DNA of 64,000 bases, from assembly GCA_965229335.1 (NCBI GenBank), contig OZ245874.1, forward strand, positions 2,976,001 through 3,040,000. Direction: 5' to 3'. This DNA comes from JAFKFH01 sp017307375. Lineage in GTDB: Bacteria; Pseudomonadota; Alphaproteobacteria; Ferrovibrionales; Ferrovibrionaceae. The translations under genes and the position numbers were made by a program. Within the stretch, counting starts at the first letter, position 1. Each line of letters begins with the position of its first letter. A model generated the notes under the pieces. It made no database searches. It saw nothing but the letters and a program-made list of their open reading frames with translations, and was not told the origin of the DNA. Of this stretch, positions 51,852 through 60,385 are shown in pieces.

Positions 51852-52721
51852 ATGATCATCGATCTCGCGACGCCGGCGATGCGGCGCTGGCTGTTCGGTG
51901 CGGCGGTCGCCGGGGCCATGGCCTTCGGCCAGGCGGTGGTGGCCCAGGACGTGCCGCAGAACGACGGGTTGAACGCCGTCCTGTGGGCACAGCGTTCGGT
52001 CGAGTTCAAGGGCAATGCGCTGGGCGCCTTCACCCTGGCGAAGTTCCGGCTGGATCAGGCGCTGGCGGACAAGAACTGGACGGCTGCCCCGGTCGAGCAG
52101 ACCGGCAATTTCCAATCGCTGCCGCCGGCGATCATCTGCGATATCGACGAGACGCTGCTCGACAACCAGGGTTACCAGGCCTGGAACGTCGTCAAGGGGA
52201 CGAGCTTCGATCCGAAATCCTGGACGGCTTTCGTCAACTCGCAGACCTCGATCGCCATCCCCGGCGCCGTGGAGTTCACCCAGTACGCCGACTCGAAGGG
52301 CGTCAAGGTCTTCTACGTGTCGAACCGGACCTTCGAGGAGGAGCCCGCGACCAAGACCCTGATGGCCAAGCTGGGTTTCCCGATGGGCGGCAATGTCGAC
52401 GTCTTCCTGTCGGCCAGGAAGCAGCCCGACTGGGGGTCGGCCAAGGGCACCCGCCGCGCCGTCATCGCCAAGGATTACCGCATCCTGCTGTCGCTCGGCG
52501 ACAACATGGGCGACTTCACCGACGCCTATCGCGGCAGCGAGGCGGATCGCCTGAAGGTCTACCAGGAAAACATCGACCGCTGGGGCCGGGAGTGGATCGT
52601 GATCGCCAATCCGACCTACGGCTCGTTCGAATCCGCGCCCTTCAAGGGTGATTTCAAGCTGCCCGAAGCGGCCCGCCGCCAGGCCAAGCGCGATGCGCTG
52701 CAGCCCTGGCCCGGGCCCTGA
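51852..52721 (+). CDS. Secreted HAD acid phosphatase / e(P4)-like nucleotidase
   Basis: 289 residues. A signal peptide precedes AQDVPQNDGLNAVLWAQRS. The class-C acid phosphatase motif AIICDIDETLLDNQGYQAW (near 97-115) holds the nucleophile Asp, and YVSNRTFEEE near 155 and LSLGDNMGDF near 216 supply the other HAD motifs. Family members hydrolyse nucleoside monophosphates or other phosphoesters in the periplasm. Ala/Val before the mature start rather than a lipobox Cys argues against lipoprotein. A terminator follows. Confidence 0.88.
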   Translation: MIIDLATPAMRRWLFGAAVAGAMAFGQAVVAQDVPQNDGLNAVLWAQRSVEFKGNALGAFTLAKFRLDQALADKNWTAAPVEQTGNFQSLPPAIICDIDETLLDNQGYQAWNVVKGTSFDPKSWTAFVNSQTSIAIPGAVEFTQYADSKGVKVFYVSNRTFEEEPATKTLMAKLGFPMGGNVDVFLSARKQPDWGSAKGTRRAVIAKDYRILLSLGDNMGDFTDAYRGSEADRLKVYQENIDRWGREWIVIANPTYGSFESAPFKGDFKLPEAARRQAKRDALQPWPGP

Positions 52722-52743
52722 TCGACCGGGTCTGACCATTGCC

Positions 52744-52776
52744 GGCCCCGGTGCGCGCCGCGTCGGGGCCGTTTTC
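52744..52776 (+). terminator. Rho-independent terminator after the acid phosphatase gene
   Basis: GGCCCCG (52744-52750) pairs with CGGGGCC (52764-52770) around a GC-rich loop, followed by GTTTT. The T-tract is short but directly adjacent. Confidence 0.7.
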
Positions 52777-52796
52777 ATGAGAGGGAGTGTCCTGCG

Positions 52797-54008
52797 ATGA
52801 CCGTGACGTTCAAGGATATCGAGGCTGCCGCGTGGCGCATCGAGGGCAAGGTCGCGCACACCCCCACCATGCGCTCGGAAACCCTGTCGCTGATCACCGG
52901 CGCGGAAGTCTGGGTCAAGTTCGAGAATCTGCAGTTCACCGCGTCGTTCAAGGAACGGGGCGCAGCCAACAAGCTGCAGCAGCTCGACGCCGTCGAGGCG
53001 CGGCGCGGCGTCATCGCCATGTCGGCCGGCAACCATGCCCAGGCGGTGGCCTATCACGCCCGGGCGCTGGGCATCACCGCGACGATCGTCATGCCGCGTT
53101 TCACGCCCTTCGTGAAGGTCGCCAACACCCGCCATCTCGGCGCCCGCGTCCTGCTCGAGGGCGATACCCTGGCCGAGGCCGCGGCGTTCGCGCGCGCGAC
53201 GGCCGAGGCCGAGGGCCTCGTCTTCGTCCATCCTTATGACGACGATGCGATCATTGCCGGCCAGGGTACCGCGGCGCTGGAAATGCTGACCGCCGTTCCC
53301 AACCTAGACAGCCTGATCATCCCGGTCGGCGGCGGCGGCATGGCGGCCGGCGCGGTCGTCGCGGCGGCCGGCGTCAGCCCGCATACCCGCGTCGTCGGGG
53401 TCGAGGTCGAAAGCTATGGCGCGGCCGCCCAGCGCCTGGCCGGCCAGCCGGTATCGGTCGGGGGACCCACGATCGCCGAGGGGATCGCGGTGCGCGACGT
53501 CGGCGAGCGCCCGCTCGAAATCCTGCGCCAGCATGGCACCGACGTTCTGCTGGTTCCGGAGCGCCAGATCGAGCGGGCGATGATCATGCTGATCGAGGTC
53601 GAGAAGACCGTGGCCGAGGGCGCCGGAGCCGCGGGCCTAGCCGCGCTGCTCTATCACCCGGACCGTTTCCGCGGGCAAAGGGTCGGGCTGATCGTTTCCG
53701 GCGGCAATGTCGATACGCGACTGCTCGCCAACGTGCTGATGCGCGGCCTGGCCCGCGACAGCCGCCTGGTCAAGCTGAACGTCGACGTGGCCGACCAGCC
53801 CGGCGCGCTGGCCCAACTGACCCGGCTGGTGGCCGAGCAGGGTGGCAACGTCGTCGAGGTGCAGCACCAGCGGCTGTTCGGGGCCCTGTCGGTCAAGTCG
53901 GCCGAGGTCGAGCTTCTGGTCGAAACCCAGGACAAGGCCCATAGCGGGCGGATCGTCGCCGCCCTGACCGCCGCCGGGATGGCGGTCAGGTCGAGCCTCG
54001 TGGGGTAG
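52797..54008 (+). CDS. ilvA: Threonine ammonia-lyase (ACT-containing)
   Basis: 403 residues. PLP lysine in FTASFKERGAANK (Lys52), the glycine-rich phosphate loop VGGGGMA near 181, and a C-terminal ACT domain (LNVDVADQPGALAQLTRLVAEQGGNVV, about 327-353). The length and single ACT domain resemble catabolic or short biosynthetic enzymes rather than the long IlvA with two ACT-like domains. Makes 2-oxobutanoate and ammonia. GAGGGAG lies upstream, and it is separated from the phosphatase by a terminator. Confidence 0.9.
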   Translation: MTVTFKDIEAAAWRIEGKVAHTPTMRSETLSLITGAEVWVKFENLQFTASFKERGAANKLQQLDAVEARRGVIAMSAGNHAQAVAYHARALGITATIVMPRFTPFVKVANTRHLGARVLLEGDTLAEAAAFARATAEAEGLVFVHPYDDDAIIAGQGTAALEMLTAVPNLDSLIIPVGGGGMAAGAVVAAAGVSPHTRVVGVEVESYGAAAQRLAGQPVSVGGPTIAEGIAVRDVGERPLEILRQHGTDVLLVPERQIERAMIMLIEVEKTVAEGAGAAGLAALLYHPDRFRGQRVGLIVSGGNVDTRLLANVLMRGLARDSRLVKLNVDVADQPGALAQLTRLVAEQGGNVVEVQHQRLFGALSVKSAEVELLVETQDKAHSGRIVAALTAAGMAVRSSLVG

Positions 54009-54011
54009 GCG

Positions 54012-54938
54012 TCAGGCGGTCAACCCCTCGGCGAAGGTCTTCAGGTACTTCATGCCGGTGTCGCACAGGATCGTGACGATGGTCGCGTCCGGCCCCAGCC
54101 GCTCGGCCAGACGCAGCGCGGCCGTGACGTTGGCGCCGGTCGATGTGCCGCAGAACAGGCCTTCCTCCGCCGCCAGCCGGAACGCCATCGCCCGGGCATC
54201 GGCGGTAGATACCGCCTCGATGCCGTCGGCGATCTTGTCGTCCCACAGCGGCACCACGTAGCCCGCGCCGATCCCGTCGATCTTGTGCGCGCCGGAGGGG
54301 CCGCCCGACAGCACCGCGGATTCGGCGGGCTCGACCGCCACGATCCGGATGCGTTCGTCGCGCCGGCGCAAGGCCGCCGCAGTTCCGCGCAATGACGCCG
54401 CGGTGCCGACACTCTGGACGAAGGCATCCAGCCGGCCCCCGGTCTGGGCCCAGATTTCGTCGGCAAGCCGGGCATAGGCCTGAAGCTGGTCGGTGTTCTC
54501 CATCTGGGCGGTGATGTAGGCACCGAGTTCGCCGGCGATCCGATGGGCCTCGCGGATCATGTCCCTGGTCAGTTTTTCGGTCTGCCTGCCGCCTTCGCTC
54601 GGCACCAGCGTCAGCTTGGCGCCCAGCAGGCGCATGTGGTCGAGCTTTTCGCGCGAGAACGCATCCGACGTGACGAGATGCAGCGGATGGCGCTTGACCG
54701 CGCAGACCAGCGCCAGCGAGACGCCCGTACTGCCGCCGGTATATTCGACGACGGCCGCGCCGGGCTTCAGCCGGCCATCGGCGGCCGGCGCCTCGATCAT
54801 CGCCAGCGCCATCCGGTCCTTCATGCTGCCGGTCGGGTTGGTGCTCTCGACCTTGAGCAGGATGCGTGCGCCGTTCGCCGGGACGACATGGCGCAGGGCG
54901 ACGAGCGGCGTGTTGCCGATGGTATCGAGGATGGTCAT
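54012..54938 (-). CDS. Cysteine-synthase-family PLP enzyme
   Basis: 308 residues from the ATG at 54938. It begins MTILDTIGNTPLVALRHV, with Lys40 in NPTGSMKDRMAL and phosphate-binding EYTGGSTGVSLAL, and GIGAGYVVP near 215: the fold-II OASS/CBS group. Glu29-type and missing C-terminal features do not settle whether it makes cysteine or another beta-substituted amino acid. It is divergent from the GlxA-type gene, whose operator lies 75 bases upstream of this start. Confidence 0.87.
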   Translation of the reverse strand: MTILDTIGNTPLVALRHVVPANGARILLKVESTNPTGSMKDRMALAMIEAPAADGRLKPGAAVVEYTGGSTGVSLALVCAVKRHPLHLVTSDAFSREKLDHMRLLGAKLTLVPSEGGRQTEKLTRDMIREAHRIAGELGAYITAQMENTDQLQAYARLADEIWAQTGGRLDAFVQSVGTAASLRGTAAALRRRDERIRIVAVEPAESAVLSGGPSGAHKIDGIGAGYVVPLWDDKIADGIEAVSTADARAMAFRLAAEEGLFCGTSTGANVTAALRLAERLGPDATIVTILCDTGMKYLKTFAEGLTA

Positions 54939-55012
54939 CAGGGCGTTCTCCCAGCAGCGCGGGTCAGGATGTCTGTCCGCCACGCTAGATTGACCCCGAT
55001 AGCAGGGCTATC

Positions 55013-55045
55013 GTCGCAAATGACAATATCGAGGTCATTTGCGAC
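55013..55045. promoter_or_regulatory. Perfect 12-bp inverted repeat before the GlxA-type gene
   Basis: GTCGCAAATGAC (55013-55024) and its exact complement GTCATTTGCGAC (55034-55045) flank nine bases and end next to the ATG at 55046. This geometry is a self-regulating operator. The divergent cysteine-synthase-like gene could be controlled as well. Confidence 0.8.
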
Positions 55046-56002
55046 ATGAACCTTGCCATCCTCGCTCTGGACGGCGTCTTCGATACCGGCATGACCGTCC
55101 TGCTCGACATGTTTTCGACTGCCAACGAACTGGCGGCAGTGCAGGGCAGCCCGCATCCGCCTTTCGATGTCGCGGTGGTCGGCGTCCGGCCCGGTATCCG
55201 CACCGCACTCGGCCTGACCATGGCGGTCGCGTCGATCGAGACTGTCCGCAGGCCGGACTGGGTGATCGTGCCGGCGCTGAATGCCAAGCTGCCGGAGCGG
55301 CTGGTGCCGGCGCTCGCCCGGCCCGATGTCCGTGACGCGCTCGGTCACCTGCGGGCCTGGCACGCCGACGGGATCAGTGTCGGTGCTTCCTGTGTCGGCA
55401 CCTTCCTCCTGGCCGAGTCGGGCGTGCTCGATGGCCGGGAAGCCACTACCACCTGGTCGCTGGCGCCGCTGTTCCGGCAGCGTTATCCGCAGGTGCGGCT
55501 CGACGACGGGCGGATGATCGTGCCGGGCGATCGCGTCGTCACCGCCGGGGCGGCGATGGGCCATCTCGACCTTGCGCTGTGGCTGATGCGGCAGGCCAGC
55601 CCGGAGATGGCCGCGCTGGTCGCCCGTTTCATGCTGGTCGACAAGCGGCCGTCACAGGCCCCGTACATGATCCCGGACTATCTGGCCCATGCCGATCCGC
55701 TGGTCGAACGTTTCGAACGCTGGGCCCGTGCCAGGCTCGCCGCCGGCTTTTCGCTGCAGGAGGCGGCCAGGGCCCTCGCCGTGACGCCACGAACGCTGCA
55801 ACGTCGGACGGAGGCGGTCCTGGGCAAGTCCCCGCTCGCCTTCTTTCAGGATATGCGGGTCGAGCGCGCCCAGCATCTGATCGCGATCGGGCAGAACCTG
55901 GAGACGGTTGCCGCCGAGGTCGGCTATGCCGACGGCGCCACGTTGAGAACGTTGCTGCGCCGCCGGCTCGGTCGCGGCGTGCGCGACCTTCGCGCGGGTT
56001 AG
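55046..56002 (+). CDS. GlxA-family AraC-type regulator (DJ-1/PfpI-like sensor)
   Basis: 318 residues. An N-terminal DJ-1/PfpI-like domain (about 1-190) has the conserved Cys in GASCVGTFLLAESG near 113. Two AraC-type helix-turn-helix units follow (FSLQEAARALAVTPRTLQRRTEAVLG and IGQNLETVAAEVGYADGATLRTLLRR). The operator lies up to the start codon; GAGG at 55031 may serve as the ribosome site, in which case repressor and ribosome compete. It may sense a metabolite used by the divergent PLP enzyme. Confidence 0.9.
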   Translation: MNLAILALDGVFDTGMTVLLDMFSTANELAAVQGSPHPPFDVAVVGVRPGIRTALGLTMAVASIETVRRPDWVIVPALNAKLPERLVPALARPDVRDALGHLRAWHADGISVGASCVGTFLLAESGVLDGREATTTWSLAPLFRQRYPQVRLDDGRMIVPGDRVVTAGAAMGHLDLALWLMRQASPEMAALVARFMLVDKRPSQAPYMIPDYLAHADPLVERFERWARARLAAGFSLQEAARALAVTPRTLQRRTEAVLGKSPLAFFQDMRVERAQHLIAIGQNLETVAAEVGYADGATLRTLLRRRLGRGVRDLRAG

Positions 56003-56991
56003 AGGTTCACCGCGGCCATCGCCGCCGCCGGGTAGCGGTCGCCGGATGCTGCGCCCGCCGGGATCGCGGCGGTCAGCCCCGCCACCTCGGCCGGGGTCAG
56101 GTCGAGTTGCAGCGCGCCGAGGTTTTCATCCAGGCGACCAGGATTTCGCGTGCCGGGAATGGTGACGATGTCGTCGCCCTGGGCCAGCAGCCAGGCCAGC
56201 GTGACCTGGGCCGGCGTCACGCCCTTGGCTGCGGCCAAGGCCTCGATCGGCGCCGCAAGCTTGCGATTGTTCTCGAAATTGCCGCTCTGGAAGCGCGGAT
56301 GCACCGCGCGGCGGCCGCTGACGTCCGCCAGCGACGTGATCGTGCCGGTCAGCAGCCCGCGGCCCAACGGTGAATAGGCGACGAAGCCGATGCCGAGCTC
56401 GGTCGTGGTCTTGCGGGTGGCCTCGGCCTCGGTCCGATAGAGGATCGAATATTCCGTCTGCACGGCGGCGATCGGATGGACGGCATGGGCGCGCCGGATC
56501 GTGGCGCTGTTGGCCTCCGACAGGCCGAGATGGCGTACCTTGCCCTGCGCGACCAACTCGGCCATGGCCCCCACGGTCTCCTCGATCGGTACCGCCGGAT
56601 CGACGCGATGCTGGTAATAGAGGTCGATGACGTCGACGCCGAGCCGCTGCAGGCTGGCATCGCAGGCTTGCCGGACGTAGTCGGGCCGCCCATTGACGCC
56701 ATTGCTGCCGTCATCGCGCCGGTACTGGCCGAACTTGGTGGCCAGCACGACCTCGGCCCGGCGGCTCTTGATCGCCTTGCCGACGACGGTCTCGCTGTGG
56801 CCCCAGCCGTACATGTCGGCCGTGTCGAGATGGTTCACGCCGATATCCAGCGCATGATGGATCAGCCGGTCCGACTCGGCATCGTCGGCATCCCCGTAGA
56901 CGCCGGCGAGCGACATGCAACCCAGCCCGATCGGCGATACCAGAAGGTCGCTGCGGCCCAGCCGGCGATAACGTAGCTTGATGTCCTGCAT
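55999..56991 (-). CDS. Aldo/keto reductase
   Basis: 330 residues of the AKR superfamily. DTADMYGWGHSE near 57-68 holds the catalytic Asp and Tyr; VVLATKFGQYRR near 84 holds the Lys; YYQHRVDP near 130 holds His. RNPGRLDENLGALQLDLT near the end is the NADPH-binding tail. Physiological substrate unknown; probably a general carbonyl reductase. It overlaps the GlxA-type gene by four bases (convergent). The ATG at 56991 gives the normal AKR start MQDIKLRYRRLGRSDLLVSP. Confidence 0.9.
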   Translation of the reverse strand: MQDIKLRYRRLGRSDLLVSPIGLGCMSLAGVYGDADDAESDRLIHHALDIGVNHLDTADMYGWGHSETVVGKAIKSRRAEVVLATKFGQYRRDDGSNGVNGRPDYVRQACDASLQRLGVDVIDLYYQHRVDPAVPIEETVGAMAELVAQGKVRHLGLSEANSATIRRAHAVHPIAAVQTEYSILYRTEAEATRKTTTELGIGFVAYSPLGRGLLTGTITSLADVSGRRAVHPRFQSGNFENNRKLAAPIEALAAAKGVTPAQVTLAWLLAQGDDIVTIPGTRNPGRLDENLGALQLDLTPAEVAGLTAAIPAGAASGDRYPAAAMAAVNL

Positions 56992-57014
56992 TGACTTGCT
57001 TCCTGACTGGTTTC

Positions 57015-58475
57015 TTACCGGCGCGCCAGCGCCAGCAATGTGTCGAGATCGATATGGGCGGCCAGATGATCGGCCAGTTCGTCGAGCGCGGCCTCGACCC
57101 GGGCTTCGAAGGCAAGGTCGGAACCCGCACCAGGTTTCAGGCCATCGAGCCAGGCGCGGCGGAAGCCGTCGGCCCCGAACAGGCCGTGCAGATAGCAGCC
57201 CGCAACCCGTCCGTCGGCCGAGACGGCACCGTCCGGCCGTCCCGCCAGGCACAGCATCGGACGGGCGCAATCGGGCCCCTCGGTCTGGCCGAGATGGATT
57301 TCATAGCCGGTCACGGCGATGCCGTCAGGGGTCTCGCCCGTGATCGGTCGGACCGTCTTGCGCCCGGCAAGCACGGTATCGATCGCCAGCAGGCCAAGGC
57401 CGTCGACGGTTTCGGCAGGCCCTTCCAGCCCTTCGGGATCGGCGATGATGCGGCCGAGCATCTGGTAGCCGCCACAGATGCCGAGCACCCGTCCGCCCCG
57501 CCGCCAATGCGCGAGCAGGTCGATATCCCACCCCTGGCTGCGCAGGAAGCGCAGATCCGCGATCGTGGCCTTCGAACCCGGCAACACGATCACCGCGGCC
57601 TCGGCCGGCAGCGGCTGGCCGGGCGGCACGAAGCGGACTTCGACGCCCGGCTCGGCGGCCAGTGGGTCGAGATCGTCGAAATTGGCGATGCGGGCCAGCA
57701 TCGGCACCGCGACGACGAGGCCGCCGCGGTCGGCCGTCGCATGGCGGCCGACGCGCATCGCGTCTTCCTCGGGCAGGGCGCGCGCCGCACCGAGCCAGGG
57801 GACCAGGCCCAGCGCGGGCCAGCCGGTGCGCCGGGCGATTTCCGCCATGCCGTCGTCGAACAGCCGGGGGTCGCCGCGGAACTTGTTGATGATGAAGCCC
57901 TGAATCAGGCGCTGCTCGTCCGGCGGCAGCACCGCGTGGGTCCCGACGACCGAGGCGATGACGCCGCCGCGATCGATGTCGCCAACCAGCACCACCGGCA
58001 CGCCGTGGGGCATGGCGAAGCCCATGTTGGCGATGTCGTTGGGGCGCAGATTGATCTCGGCCGGGCTGCCGGCGCCTTCGACGATGACGAGGTCGGCCCG
58101 GGATTTCAGGCGGGCGAAGCTGTCCGCCACCGCACGGGCCAAGCCTGCCTTGTAGTCCTGATAGGCCGAAGCGGCCAGGTCGGCGGCGACGCGACCGTGA
58201 ACCACCACCTGCGACCGCCGGTCTGACGATGGCTTCAGCAGCACCGGATTCATGTCGGTATCCGGCACGACGCCGCAGGCGCGCGCCTGCAATGCCTGCG
58301 CCCGGCCGATCTCGCCGCCGTCCGGCGTCGCGGCGGCGTTGTTCGACATGTTCTGCGGCTTGAACGGCAACACCGACAGGCCGCGCCGGCTATAGGCCCG
58401 GCAGAGACCGGCGACCAGCAGCGACTTGCCGACGTCCGATCCCGTGCCTTGCAGCATCAATGCGCGGGCTGGCAT
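57015..58475 (-). CDS. cobQ: Cobyric acid synthase
   Basis: 486 residues. It has an N-terminal ATP-binding domain with GTGSDVGKSLLVAGLCRAYSR (9-29) and KPQNMSNNA, and a glutamine-amidotransferase domain (from about 240) with the nucleophile Cys in LGICGGYQMLG near 325 and His in GCYLHGLFGAD near 425. It amidates four carboxyls of adenosylcobyrinic diamide in cobalamin synthesis. The next gene upstream (58824-58480) ends four bases before it; no other cob genes are in view. Confidence 0.94.
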   Translation of the reverse strand: MPARALMLQGTGSDVGKSLLVAGLCRAYSRRGLSVLPFKPQNMSNNAAATPDGGEIGRAQALQARACGVVPDTDMNPVLLKPSSDRRSQVVVHGRVAADLAASAYQDYKAGLARAVADSFARLKSRADLVIVEGAGSPAEINLRPNDIANMGFAMPHGVPVVLVGDIDRGGVIASVVGTHAVLPPDEQRLIQGFIINKFRGDPRLFDDGMAEIARRTGWPALGLVPWLGAARALPEEDAMRVGRHATADRGGLVVAVPMLARIANFDDLDPLAAEPGVEVRFVPPGQPLPAEAAVIVLPGSKATIADLRFLRSQGWDIDLLAHWRRGGRVLGICGGYQMLGRIIADPEGLEGPAETVDGLGLLAIDTVLAGRKTVRPITGETPDGIAVTGYEIHLGQTEGPDCARPMLCLAGRPDGAVSADGRVAGCYLHGLFGADGFRRAWLDGLKPGAGSDLAFEARVEAALDELADHLAAHIDLDTLLALARR

Positions 58476-58479
58476 CGGC

Positions 58480-58824
58480 TCAGTTCAGCGGAATGTCGAG
58501 TTTCATCCCAGCGAAGAAGTCGCGCGACAGCGGCCGGCGCGCATCGTCGATGTCGTCGAGCGGGTTGTTGCGGTAGGCGGAGTCACGGCCGCCGATCACC
58601 GAAAGCCTGGAGCCCGGCGCGATGTCGGTCGGCCCGAGATTGGCCCGCAAGCCCGGCTGATCGACCCGCCGCGGCCCGAGCGGCGAGGAAATCGTCGGTC
58701 CGGGATCGGGGAGCGGGGCGAGGTCGGTCGCCGGCGGCAGGCGCAGAGAGGGAGGATCGGCCAGCGCAAAACTGCTGTATCCGATTACCGCCGCCATCAA
58801 GACTGTCGCCAACACCCTGACCAT
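58480..58824 (-). CDS. Small secreted Pro-rich protein
   Basis: 114 residues from the ATG at 58824, chosen for its signal peptide (MVRVLATVLMAAVIGYSSFALA). The mature part is low-complexity and Pro/Asp-rich (PPATDLAPLPDPGPTISSPLG), ending RDFFAGMKLDIPLN. No domain recognised. Four bases before cobQ, so possibly co-transcribed. Real because codon use is typical, but of unknown role. Confidence 0.6.
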   Translation of the reverse strand: MVRVLATVLMAAVIGYSSFALADPPSLRLPPATDLAPLPDPGPTISSPLGPRRVDQPGLRANLGPTDIAPGSRLSVIGGRDSAYRNNPLDDIDDARRPLSRDFFAGMKLDIPLN

Positions 58825-58873
58825 CGCGGCCCAGTATATGGCCTTATTGCCTCCATCCCGCAAGTAACGCCGG

Positions 58874-59527
58874 TCACACCCCGGTGAAAGTCTGCATAGC
58901 CCGGGCGATGAATCCGTCGAAGCGCAGGCGGGCGTCGGTGACGACAAGACCGATGCAGACCTCGCCTTCCAGCGCCACGGGTTCGTGATGCATATCGGGA
59001 TAGGTCTCCTCGACATCGCCGCGGCCGAACCGGCCGAAACGGTCGCCGAAGGCACCGCGCAGCACCAGGGTCAATTCGCGGCCGCCGTGATCGTGAGGGG
59101 GCAGGCCGGTGCCGGGCGTCAGCCGGACCATGCGGGCCGATGGTCTGTTGCGGTCCGACACGAGCGGCAGATCCGCAAGGCCCGGGCCGAGCCAACGCCA
59201 CTTCCATAGCGACGGATCGTCGCCCCCCAGGCGCTCGGTCAACGGGCGGGGCAGCCAGGTCGACGGCTGCGGTTTCCGCAGCGTCGGCTGCTCGGCCGGC
59301 GCAGCCAGCCGGGCCATCACCGCATCCAGGGCGCCGGGCCGCAGCGGGGCAGCCGGCAGATCGTCGAGCAGGCTGCCGCCGATCGCCTCGGCCGCCGCGA
59401 CCTCGGCACGGCAATGCGGGCACAGGGTCAGATGCGTCGCAATCAGCAGCGACGAGGCTTCGTCGAGGGTGCCGGCCGCGTAGTCGAGCAGCAGGCTGTT
59501 GGAGGGATGGTGGACAATCGCCGTCAT
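58874..59527 (-). CDS. chrR: ChrR-type zinc anti-sigma factor
   Basis: 217 residues: an N-terminal zinc anti-sigma domain with His32-X3-Cys36-X2-Cys39 (HLTLCPHC) and a nearby His6/7, and a C-terminal cupin with His145, His147, Glu151 and His180/181. This is the layout of Rhodobacter ChrR, which releases RpoE on singlet oxygen. The start overlaps the sigma stop by ATGA. Predicted to inhibit the adjacent sigma factor. Confidence 0.92.
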   Translation of the reverse strand: MTAIVHHPSNSLLLDYAAGTLDEASSLLIATHLTLCPHCRAEVAAAEAIGGSLLDDLPAAPLRPGALDAVMARLAAPAEQPTLRKPQPSTWLPRPLTERLGGDDPSLWKWRWLGPGLADLPLVSDRNRPSARMVRLTPGTGLPPHDHGGRELTLVLRGAFGDRFGRFGRGDVEETYPDMHHEPVALEGEVCIGLVVTDARLRFDGFIARAMQTFTGV

Positions 59528-60117
59528 GACGCCTGCTCAAGAGCCGCGCGCAGCCGGGCGAAGGCCAATCGGATGCGCGATTTCACCGTGCCCAGCGGCA
59601 GGCCGAGTTCACCCGCGATCTCGCCGTGCGGTTTGTCCTCGAAGAAGGACAAGGCGATCACGCGGGCCTGGTCGGGCGGCAATGCCTGAAGGGCGTTCTG
59701 GACCAGCACGTGGTGCTGTTTGGCTTGCAGGACAAGATCTGCTTCCGGTGCGGGGGCCGGCACCAGCGCGGGATCGTCCGGATCAAGCTCGGGTCGCCGT
59801 TCGCGCCGCACCTGGTCGATGCGAAGGTTGCGGGCGATCGTGAATATCCAGGTACCTGCCGCAGCCTTGGCCGGATCGAAGCGGTCAGCCTTGCGCCATA
59901 CCGCCAGCATCGTTTCCTGGGCCAGTTCCTCGGCTTGCCCGTCAGGGCAGCCAAGTCGGATCAGATACGCCTTCACCCGCGGTGCATAGTGGCTGAACAG
60001 CGCGGCGAAGGCGCTGCGGTCCTGCGTCGCGGCGATCGCCTGGATGTGGGCATTCATCCGCACGGCAAGCGGATCTGGCCCGGCGCCTGCGCGCGGTGGT
60101 GCCGACGGAGAGGTCAT
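59524..60117 (-). CDS. rpoE: RpoE-like ECF sigma factor
   Basis: 197 residues from the ATG at 60117. Region 2 (AFAALFSHYAPRVKAYLIRLGCPDGQAEELAQETMLAVW, about 36-74) and region 4 (LQALPPDQARVIALSFFEDKPHGEIAGELGLPLGTVKSRIRLAFARLR, about 141-188) are clear. A longer frame beginning at 60225 is possible but its ATG lies only four bases beyond the proposed -10, before any likely transcription start. Partner of ChrR; presumably activates its own promoter and the divergent operon. Confidence 0.9.
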   Translation of the reverse strand: MTSPSAPPRAGAGPDPLAVRMNAHIQAIAATQDRSAFAALFSHYAPRVKAYLIRLGCPDGQAEELAQETMLAVWRKADRFDPAKAAAGTWIFTIARNLRIDQVRRERRPELDPDDPALVPAPAPEADLVLQAKQHHVLVQNALQALPPDQARVIALSFFEDKPHGEIAGELGLPLGTVKSRIRLAFARLRAALEQAS

Positions 60118-60229
60118 CGACGACGGCGCAGAACCGGCCGGCTCGAAGATGATCCGTCTGACGCCAGGAGGGCGCTTGCGACCGGCAATGCCGGGAAGGG
60201 GAGTATGCAGGGCATCGCTAACCATAGCC

Positions 60230-60259
60230 CGATTACGCTCGCCTTCGCGCGCTGGATCA
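60230..60259 (-). promoter_or_regulatory. RpoE-type promoter for rpoE-chrR
   Basis: Read on the minus strand: TGATCC (60259-60254), 18 bases, TAATCG (60235-60230). This follows the Rhodobacter RpoE pattern TGATCC-N18-TAAGAT in the -35 element and spacing and largely in the -10. Confidence 0.72.
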
Positions 60260-60325
60260 CGGCAATCTGGCCGAAAAGAGTGGGGAGCCAGCCGGGACGG
60301 ACCGAACAATCACCCCCGGTTACCG

Positions 60326-60355
60326 TGATCCGGCTTTCTATCGGCCACGTATCGA
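60326..60355 (+). promoter_or_regulatory. RpoE-type promoter for the FAD protein-DUF1365-cfa operon
   Basis: TGATCC (60326-60331), 18 bases, TATCGA (60350-60355). Same -35 and spacing as the divergent promoter; the gene start at 60386 is 30 bases downstream. Confidence 0.65.
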
Positions 60356-60385
60356 CTTCGGTTGATATGCTGGCACGGGGGCGAC

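Noticed and set aside
60118..60225. Upstream ATG start for rpoE at 60225
   Set aside because: It would fall about four bases after the proposed -10 element, so it would lie at or before the transcript start; the ATG at 60117 is preferred.
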